A DNA stretch of 64,000 bases, from positions 3,224,001 to 3,288,000 of the forward strand of contig JAPFFF010000004.1 in assembly GCA_039105265.1 (NCBI GenBank), in the 5' to 3' direction. Under the pieces are notes generated by a model. The model ran no database searches. It was not told where the DNA came from and saw nothing but the letters and a program-made list of their open reading frames with translations. This DNA is from Tritrichomonas musculus (lineage: Eukaryota; Parabasalia; Tritrichomonadida; Tritrichomonadidae). Shown in pieces: positions 53,901 to 64,000 of this stretch. How positions within the stretch are numbered: the stretch's first letter is position 1; each line of letters opens with the position of its first letter. The translations under genes and the position numbers were made by a program.

Positions 53901-56900
53901 AATTCTTCATCATCAAATTCAGAAAGACCAGACAACGAGTATGAAGATTTACTATCTGAAAACTCATAATCATCAGATGGTAAAGCAAATCCAATATCAT
54001 CTGAACTGATATGAAGATTTTCGTCATCATCATCAATAATATTATTCAATGATTTAGGCCTTGGAACTTGATGAATTAAGTCATTATTATCTGTTTTAGA
54101 TTTCATATCATTACTTTGTTTCTGATTAGCATTATTTTTCTTTGCATCAGAAGGAGGTTTTGGTAAATTTGGTTGAGATGATTTTTGTTTAGTAGTTTTT
54201 TCTTCGAATGTCTGATTTCCTTTAGATAGAGAATAGCTGCGAGATTTAGATAATTCCTTTGAAGTTGGAGCATTCTTTTTTTGATTTTTATTATCAGAAA
54301 TTTTTGATTGTTTTTGATTTTTATTATCAGAAATTTTCAATTGTTTCTGATTTTTATTATCTGAAATTTTCAATTGTTTCTGAGTTTTATTTTCAGAAAT
54401 TTTTAATTGACTATCTTTATTTTTGCTTTTAGTAGTATTATCTGATTTTATAACTGGCTCTTCTTGTTCAATAAATTCTTGTGATGATAAATTGTCATCT
54501 GACAACATGCTGAATTCAAATGTATTATTCAAATCGTAGCATATGTCAAATTTGCTTTTCGTTGGTGGTGGAACTTTTTCTATAATTGTTGTGTTCTCTG
54601 ACATTATAAAATCATTTTTCTTTGGCTTTGTTTGTGTTGAAGTATTGTATTTTGAAATTGTATTCTTTTTCAGGTTTTCAAGTTGAATTTCAGCTGAAGT
54701 TTTTGTTGGCAAAATGGAGAAGATGACTGAAATATCTGTTTTTACCAAATTGGCCTGAATTAAATCAAAGTTTTCATCCAATGAAGGTTGGATGACAAGA
54801 TTGTTACTATTATTTGGTTTTAATTCTAAAGTTGGTTTCACATTTGAAATGACTGCTGATTGAAATACTAGCTTGATTTCCTCTGTTTTATCGTTTTTAA
54901 CAGATTCCTGCGTCGGTTTGACGTTTGAAATTATAGTTGATTGAAATGATAATTTTGAAGGAATTTTCTGTTCTTTTTCTACATCTGAAGTTGGCTGCAT
55001 ACTTGATATCACTGACGTTTGCAACACTAATTTGAGTGTTTTTTGATTATCTGATAAAAGCGGCTCAGTGTTATCAGCAAATGATTGGATCACTAGATTG
55101 GTTGCACTTTCCTGATTTTCTATTAAAGTTGGATTTATATTATAAACAACAGTTGAGTAAGGCACCAAATTAACTCTGTTTAGATTCTTTGTTTCAATGT
55201 TTTTGGTTGGCTCCAAACTATCAACTATTGATGATTGAAAAACTAAATTATAAACTTTATTGGTGCTCGAATTAATTGTATTTTCTCTCTTTAAATTAGA
55301 TTTTGTTTCAGTTGAGTTACTTTTTTCAATTGAATTTTGATCAGAAATTTGATTATCATTTTTAATTGGATTTTGTTCAGTGCCATTTGAATTTTGGCTT
55401 GTAGCATCGTTTTCAATGAAATTTTGATCGATTTCTGATTTTGGTATGATATTTTCTTTATTTTGATTTTGATTAATATTAATAAAAGCATCTGGTGGAA
55501 CTGGAAGATTTTCTCTAACTTTGTAGCCTAAATCATCTCTATTAATTTGGAAGAGCCCGATGATATTAACTGCGTTGTCAATATTGAAAGGAGCTGGCTT
55601 AATTTGTCTCACAGTTAAATTGTAGTAAAACAAAGAAAGTTCTTCATTTGTCAAATTCTTTCTGGAGAGAGTGGATGATAGTGATTTTGGCATTAAACAG
55701 TTGATTTTGAGATCAGAAATATTAATTCGAGGAATTAATGCTTTTGTAAGTGATTTAAAACGAGTTTTTAATCTTGGGTTGGCAACAATTGGCGAGTTTC
55801 CAAGTAGATAAAGCGCTGTAAGAACATTAGCTTTGGTTTCGGTATTTCTTGATATCATTCCTGATATTAATTTTTTGTCACGAGTAAAGAATATTTTTAA
55901 TATATCACTCATTGCTGAAGCTGTTGTTGTAAATTGCTTGAAGATTTCGAGAAATTCAAATGATACATTTTCAAATTCTGGAATTGATGCTATTTCAAGT
56001 ATTTTTGATAACATGCGCAATTCAAAATGAAGAGAAGTAATTTTTTCAAGTGATCTTTTGAAAAAATAAATGTTCTTTTTCATAACACTATACGTGCAAA
56101 AACGTGTGCATGTGGCAATTGAATAAAGTTCTTTCATTTTTTCTGACGATACTACTTGGGATAGAACAAAAAATGATTTTATCGAGCCATTTCCTTTAAT
56201 TAATGATGTAAAAACTGATTTAATTTGATTTTCATCAAAATCTTGGAAAAATAGGTGGATAGATATAAATGGTAACGGATTGTCATCTAGAGTCTTTGAT
56301 ATCAAATCAAAAAGATATGAATGGCCATGAGGTGCAAAAAATGTTTCAATCTTCTGGAATAATGTTAAAACAAAATAGTCGGTGGTTTCAAAATCAATAG
56401 GAAATAATCGTCGATTAATATAAAAGCAGAATGAATAAAAAAAAGAGGAAGTCGTTTGAATCTTTCCTGATAAAAAAAGAGACACCACTTTCAGTATAAA
56501 TTCATTTGAAAATGGCTGAAGACTAAAAGATGAAAATGCATATGGTAATAAATTTTCACATTTCTCAAAATTATCAGATAAAAAATTTGACAAAGTCGGA
56601 TCTCTATCGAACATAATTGAGTATACGGAATGAGCTAAATGAAACTCAGGATATTTTAAAAAAACCTCGAATAAAAAGCGAAGCTGTGATGTTGGTAAAG
56701 AAGATGCGCACATTAATGCAACTTTCGTGTAAGTCATATCTTTTTTTACTGATAGCACTGGAATTAGGCGAAGAAGACAATTAAATACAATTTGTGGTAA
56801 AGCGTTTGGAATATCACTGATTGGAATATGGCATTTTTCACTCAATATCTTTGAAGATTTAATTGAAACTTTAGGAACTTGAAAAAAAATTGTTAATATC

Positions 56901-59900
56901 ATAACAGCGACTTTTTCTCGATTAGTTTTAAGTTGTGCAAATAATGATTCATATTCTTTTATACGATTAGTTGTCCATGGTTCAACCAGAATATTAACAA
57001 TATTAACAAAGTTTAATAAACTATTCTTCTTCGACATGAAAATAAATAAAGATTGAAAAGATTTCAATTTATCCATCAAATTTGAATTCATAGTATCTCT
57101 ATTATTAAGTTGGGGAATATGCATATAAATAAATATTCTTTATTTTATTATGAATAGAATATAATTTTTGATTATTATTTATAATGAAAATTATATATAT
57201 TCAAAGATATATATGTTTCAATTATAAAAAAATTCTGAATGATCATCTCTGAACTAATTCAAATTACATCAAAAATGCATGCATCAATAAAAATATAAAC
57301 AAATAAATAATATATCGTAATATAATTCATGTTTAAAATACAAATATAAGCAAAAGTAAAGAAAAGAAATCAATCAAAAGAAAGATTACCTTGAATTTCA
57401 TGAAACTTATCTGCAAGGCTAGGGAAATCAAAACAAAGTGCATCAAGAAGCATTGTCATATCAATTATTTGCTTTTGAACATTTTCAAATTTTGTCTTAA
57501 GATCAGGATCATCTTTGAAAGTTTTTCCATTTAATAATTGTGTTCTTAATTGCATTCTTTTAAACTTATCTTTTAAGTTTTTATTAAGTCTTGTTCCATC
57601 TTGAATCATTTGCTGAAAGCCAATATGCTGATTTTGAAATTCATTTAATACTTCTTCTATTTCAGCCATCTCTGGTTGCATTTCATATTTAACTCTTGTT
57701 TCTTCTTCAATAATTTGCTCATTTTGATAAATTTCGTTCTCAATCATTTCGAGTTCATCGATTAAATTTTGTTGATTTTGATTATCGTTATCATTATCTA
57801 AATTTTCTTTTTCAGCCTTTGCTTCCATCTCTGGTTCTTCTCTCATCATTTGTAATCTTGCCAAACTTTCTGACATTATTGAATCTTCGTCTTTTGTTTC
57901 TCTCATTTCTTTCAATCTTTGAATTCCTTCATTAATCATCTGAGTATTATGTTCATAATTAGGAGTTTTGCATGTTTCACGTCTTCTAAGAGCAAATTGC
58001 ATCTGTTGAACAATTTTTCTCTGTTGTTGTCGTATTTTTTCTAGGCTTTCTTCAAGCCTTCTTACTTCATTTTTCATCATTTGAAGTTCTTGTTCATTTT
58101 TCGTTTTGTCGAAATTTTTTTCAAAATCTTCTACCATTTTAATTCGTTTCATCCAAACCTCAAATGAGCCTTCAACTTCTAATTTTTCCTCAGCGATTTC
58201 TTTTCTAGTTTGGAAGCATATTTCAATTTTGTTCTCTATATCCGCTGCCTCTTTTTCTTTGGCCTGAAGTAGATCAATAACATTTGAATCGAAATTTAAA
58301 TTAGAATTTGATGTTGAATCAGAAATTGAACATATTTGTTTATTCAATCTATCAAGTTCATTTTGGCTTACTTTAACATGAATTTGATACTTCTGATTCT
58401 CTTTTTGTATTTCAGAGAGCTGAGCTTTTGTTCTTTCAACTTTTCTTTGTAAGATTGAAACTTCTGCAGAAGCCTGGTTATTATCTTTATTTAATGATTC
58501 ACTTGATTGAGAAATTTGAACAAATTCTGTTTGAAGTTTAATCCAATCGTTTTGCTTTCTAATTCCTTCATCCGAAATCCTTTGTAGTTTATCCTGCATT
58601 TCTCGTAATTTTGATTCAAGTGGATTTAAATCATCTTGGCTCATGTTTGATTTTGATCTAATGTATTCTTGTCTTTTGTTGAGTTTATCGATCATTTTCA
58701 AATTTAATTCAATTTGTTTTTTATTTTCTTTGGATTCCGATTCAAGATTAGTTAACAATTCTTCATTTTCTGAAATTCCTTTTTTTAATCCAGTTAATCT
58801 TTCCTGATAAATTGCGCATTGGTTATCAAGTGTTAATCTGACCAAGTTGTTTCTAACTTTCTCGTTCTGAAGATCAATTATTTCTTGTTTTTTAAGATCA
58901 ATTTTTCTTCTTAATGGACCAATTGCTCTTTGAAGTTGGGCAATTTCGCGTTCATGCTGTGAATATTGTTTGTTTCTGTTTTCCATCATTTCTTCACTAG
59001 CATGAACTTTGTTACTTAGCAAGTTTACATTTGCTAAGGCTTGTTCGAATTCTTTTTTCAATTTGTTTTTCTCGTCGAAAAGATTTGAAAGTTGATTTTG
59101 TTTAAAAACAATTTGGTTCATATAAGATTGTGATTTATCAGCTAATTTTTTCTTTTGTTTCTGGATTTCTGATATCTTATCTGATATCGATTGAATTCGA
59201 TCTTCCATCCTTTTTAAAACTCGCATGTGACTTTCTGTGACTTGTTTTTGTTCTTGTTGATTACTTTTAATGTGTTGTAATTCGTTATTAAGAGCACGGA
59301 TTTCGTTTTGTTGTGCTTCAGTTGCTTTTTGAATACGATCAAGAGTCATGATTCGAAATTTCACTCCGATAACTGCAGAATCCCAGTCTTTTAGCAGCTG
59401 TTCTCGTTCAAAATTCAATCTGCTGTCTTCAAAAGAAGCTTGATAAACAGCTAATTGAGCTTTTTTTGTCTCTTCTTTTTGAGTCTTTATTTGGGATTCA
59501 ATTTTTTCTATTTTTTTTGTGATGTCCGACATTTTTTCAATTAAATTATTAATAAAAAAGTCCTGATCTTGTTTTGATATCTCTTTTTCTTTTACATCTT
59601 GCTCTGCTTTATATGCCATACGTTTCATAATAACAAGGTCACTTAATTTATTTTGATTTTTTTCTTCAATTTCGCGAATTGAATTATTGAGAATATCTAA
59701 TTCTTCACGTAATTTCTCATATTTGAGAATAAGATCATCATATTCTTTACTTTTTAATTCAAATTCAGCTTGTTTTGTAATTAATTTGTCTTCTTTCTCT
59801 TTTCGAATTTCATGATTTTTTTCATAAGCATTTGAAGCTATCCTCATTTTTAAATGAAGATTAGCTAGTCTCTTTTGAAAATTGTAAAGATTGTATCCAA

Positions 59901-62900
59901 CATCTTCAAGATCTTCTTTTAATTTTTTTTTTCGATCTTTAAACTCTAAGACATTTATATCAACAGATTCATAATTTTTTGAGAGTTGTTGGTGTAAACT
60001 TTCTTGGAGTGGTTTAAAAAGTGGTGCATCAGGATTTAAAGCGAGGGAATCATCATCATCAGAATCTAAATTAAGATTTTTTAAAATGTTTTGTACTTTA
60101 GGTTCGCGTGAAAGTGATGATAAAGAAGTTTTACTTCTGCCACGATTAGAAACTTTCCGTTTTTTCATTTGATCATTCGCTTGCCCTCCTTGAAATAACG
60201 AGATTTTGTTTCATATTTTGTAAAGTTATCAATTTAATTCTGACAATATTTGAAAACGTTTTCAAAAAATCAAACTTTTTAATAAAGCATATTGATTTTT
60301 TTCTCATACAATTTTAGTATGACAAAATGAGTTCTCAGTCATTTCTACCATATCTTGCTCATGATTCATTTTCACAATTAGGACCAGTTTACCAAGGAAA
60401 TCTTAAAGATATCTTAAAAAATCCAAATATTAAAGTAGATGATAATCCTGAAGTCACTGATTTTATCAATTCTATGGGAAATAATGTATTAAATTTTTTA
60501 TCAGAAGATAAGAAAGTCATTCAATTTGTTAAGTCTCACCATCCTCAGGTAATTGAATTTATATGTTCAAATATTGATAGTTTCATTTCCATATCTTTTG
60601 ATAGCCAAGAAAAAAATAAAAAAAAATCTAAAACAGCTTTATCTATACTTTTGTCACCAGATTGCTCAATTCATGAGGCACTTATTGATAATGGCACACG
60701 TGTTTTGGAAAAAGCAACAAATTTAGCTTTAAGCAAAGATGATAATAATCATTCATTTAGAATAGTTTTGCAATTAATTAACTTCACAATTCAAATGAGT
60801 CATTATATCGAAAATCAATTTCCTGAATGTTTGTCATTTATTTTGAAGTTTATCAATAAAATTGATGAAAATTGTATTTACGATTTTTTTGAGTCAATGT
60901 GTTCCAATAATGAATGTTATGAATCTGTTCAAAAATGGCTAATTAATGAAACCAACTTTCCTGCAACTCTCATTGAGGAACTTTCAAAATCTAAAACAAA
61001 TCTAAAAAAAATTATTGAAAGTGAAGGAATTGATACTAAGCTAATTAATTCTATTCAAGGAGAAAGAGAAAATGACAACCTGTCCCAAAAAGAAGATATA
61101 GAAGATTTAAATCAGAAAGAAGAAGGTGCAAATCAAATAGATAAAGATATTCTAGATTCGAAGGAAGAAAGTATGTTAAATCAAAAAGAAGAAGAAGAAA
61201 ATACTATTCATGTAGAAAAAGATAATTTAAATTTAAAAGATGATGATGAATTAAAACAGAAAAAAGATGAAGAAGAAAATGCAAATCAAGCTGAAAAATG
61301 TACTATAGATTCTAAAAAAGAAGAAGAGGAAAATAGCCCAAATGAAAAGGAAAAAGGTAATATTCATCAAATAGTAAAAGATATTACAGATCTGAAAGAA
61401 GATAATAATTCGAATCATAATTTAATAGAAAATAATTTAAATCATAGCAATAATAGTCTTAATTCAATTGTCAATAATAAAGAAACTGAAATGATAAAAG
61501 CAACTAATCTGCTTAATATAATTTCATTATGCTTGACATCACCCATAATGTACGAAAACTTTCAAGATTCAAAACTTATTAACTTGTTGTCAGATGAATG
61601 GAAAGGTTTAAATATCACAGATACTTTATTCGACCTAATATGGGTTGTAGTTTCAAATATTATTTCAGAAAAAACTGTTCATCTGCTTCAATATTTTATA
61701 CAGAAAGCAATTCAACAAATCAAAGAGCCATTTACAACGCCGAAACGATTTCGTGTATGTTCAATTGATATAATTTCCCTAATATTTGATGTAGATGAAT
61801 CATATATACCAATAATTTCGTCATCCCATTTGGAAAAAGATGTTTTGCGCCTTCTTAAACAATTTCCAGATAAAACTTTTCTAGAAATTGCTCTTTTGCA
61901 GCTATGTAATAAAGCTTTTCATATTCCTGAATTAAAAGATCAATTTATAGATGCTTTAATTGTTCCATTTATTGGTGGAGTAAAAGAGCAGCCAGAAACC
62001 TTTGTTGATAGGATCTTAATAGGTTTTACATTTGAAATTCTCAGCACCATTTTGAATTCCAATCAATCTCAAAATGATGAAAAAGAAGATTTTATGAATA
62101 AAATCAAGGCAATTCCTGGTTATGAAGATTTTGAAAATAATTTTTTTAAAAAAAGAACAAGATTGATGAGAATTGGATATGGTGGAAAGAGACCTATATA
62201 TAGAACAAAGTCTACTCCTTATCCTTTTTGATCCAATCAGTGATTAAAATTGTTTTGTTCCTTCATTTACAGGTTTTTTAAATCATAGATATCACAATTA
62301 CTTGCATAATATAATATAAATGTATTTATTTCATTTTATATTGTTCATTTATTGATTTAAATTGTCATTTTAGAAGATTAAATAAATTAAAATATGAAAT
62401 ATAAAGTAAAAAGACTTTATTCGAAATTTTGTCAAATTGAAACATTAGCAAAATTTATAATTATTATTTCAGAGATTTTTCAATAGCAAAATATAAAATC
62501 TTCTATATGGGACTTTAATTAATAATGTTTATCTTAGAAAGAGATTAAAAATTTATATATATTAATAATTATTTAATTTAATTATTTTATTTTGTAAATA
62601 AAAAATTATATTTTATTCCGGATATTATTTTTTTCTTCTCTAAAACAATTGTAATAGTCAATTGAACATAATTTGATGTTAAAATAATTTTGGTTGAATA
62701 TTTTTCTAAAGTTTATAAATTTTATATTGAAAAAATAAAGAAGATATATGTTATTATAACATTGTTATAATAAAGCAATTTAAATTAATAAAAAATATAA
62801 AAAAAGAAATCATCAGAATAAAAAAAAAATATCAAAACGTATTTTCAAACAACGATCTTTTTCAATTAAAATTTAAATAGTTCTTTTTCTGTTGAGGTTA

Positions 62901-64000
62901 TTAAATAATAATGGAATTAAAATTTATAACTCTTCAGGTTACTTTTGCTTCTCAGCCAATATCAACAATCGAAATCCATAATAGCTCGACTGTTCTAGAG
63001 GCATTAACAATGGCTGAAGTTATTCAAGAATCATCAATTCCTTCAATATCAATTTCGACTTCTTCGAAAAACGCATTATCATTAGAGGCATATGATTACT
63101 TTACTTTCTTTAAAGGGAAGTTACTCAATCCTTTTATGTCACTCCATTCGTATGGAGTTCGGAATAACTCAAAAATTTGTGTTACTATCAAGAGACGTAG
63201 AGATGGATCAAGAGCAAAAAAGTTTCTCGAATCAATGAAATCGAGTAATAGCCAATCTCATATAACAATGGAAATAAATAAAAAACGCCACAAATTTATA
63301 GCAGAAAAAAGAGTTGAAGTTATGAGGTTATATGATTTAACATTTAATTCATGGGAAGGATTAAAAGTCTTCCCTAAGATGCTTGATGATATTTTCAAAG
63401 CCCAAGAAATGCAATACACAAGTCCCAATACAGATTCAGAAACTAATTTAGATTTCATGTCAGAAATATCTGAAGACCCTCTTCCTTATCTCGGTATAAT
63501 CAACGCTAATGACAGAAATATTAATGATTATAGTATAGAAAATAATTGAATTTATTTATTTATATTTATAATCTCGTGTAAATTATTTTTTAAAGCTCTT
63601 TCTCATTCATTATATAATATATTAAATTATTATTTATGTTCCGCCCTTCTTTTAATTTTTAAATTTTTTCTATTATTTTTTTTTTAAAAAAAAGGTGAGA
63701 TAGGTGAGTCACTTAAGGTGAGTATTACATGGCTTACAAATTTCAGACAATTTTATAAATATTGCTTGAATTTCGAAAATCAATATAAAAAAATGGTGAA
63801 AATATTAATCTGAGATAAAAAAAATTTGAATTATACTAAGAAAAATTGAATGTATTTATGATCAAATCTTTTTTAGAGATTTAAAATATAAATTGTGTTT
63901 TAAAGATTATAATAAAGAAATTTCATTGATTAAAAATTTTTATCCGGAAGTATTTCATTATTGAAAACATCGATCAAAAATTTGTTTAGATTAATTTAAA

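Overview
The window is strongly A+T-rich nuclear DNA. Its genes are long, uninterrupted reading frames with the standard genetic code, no visible introns and short flanks, on both strands. The gene set combines a BspA-like leucine-rich repeat protein, a large ankyrin protein, ubiquitin-like proteins of unusual architecture, MATE and ABC transporters, and many axonemal proteins. Together with intergenic DNA packed with DNA transposons, this points to a flagellated parabasalid, most likely Tritrichomonas (T. foetus-like). The species is inferred from content, not from a search.

Layout. 1-8.75 kb: a TM2-domain membrane protein, a multi-ubiquitin-like protein, a BspA-like protein, CFAP45 and a small unknown gene. 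8.75-23.2 kb: a gene desert of transposons. At its core, 8919-16368, are four elements inserted one inside another: a hAT-like MITE, a TA-flanked mariner-like element, a 6.6-kb MULE-like element with 165-bp terminal inverted repeats and a 9-bp target duplication, and a decayed mariner-sized element. The 6.6-kb element also carries a fossil Rep-like fragment of CRESS-DNA-virus type. Further right lie a broken hAT transposase gene, a mariner-like MITE and a set of shared inverted repeats. 23.2-36.8 kb: an NT-C2 domain protein, an unknown protein, PACRG, a perfect inverted duplication carrying two identical copies of a 118-aa gene, an ankyrin-repeat protein with a myristoylation motif, a MATE transporter, a SHIPPO-repeat (STPGR) protein and the elongation factor ELOF1. 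37-50.1 kb: several coiled-coil proteins, a second intact copy of the hAT-like MITE, a CFAP210-like protein, a large acidic repeat protein, the splicing factor SYF2 and an ARM/HEAT-like protein. 50.5-64 kb: an ABCB-type half transporter, a tail-anchored protein with a macro-domain-like family pattern, a large repeat-containing protein, CCDC40, a SAPS-like PP6 regulatory subunit and a short ubiquitin-like protein.

How the genes fit together. At least five genes (CFAP45, PACRG, an STPGR protein, CFAP210-like, CCDC40) encode structural parts of the motile axoneme, mostly microtubule inner proteins or the 96-nm ruler. The unassigned coiled-coil genes among them are reasonable candidates for flagellar or cytoskeletal roles. 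ELOF1 and SYF2 are general transcription and splicing factors. Many neighbours are divergently arranged with very short shared 5' regions, so shared promoters are likely. I saw no tRNA, rRNA or CRISPR array. Where the longest open frame began at TTG or GTG, I moved the start to the first sensible ATG.
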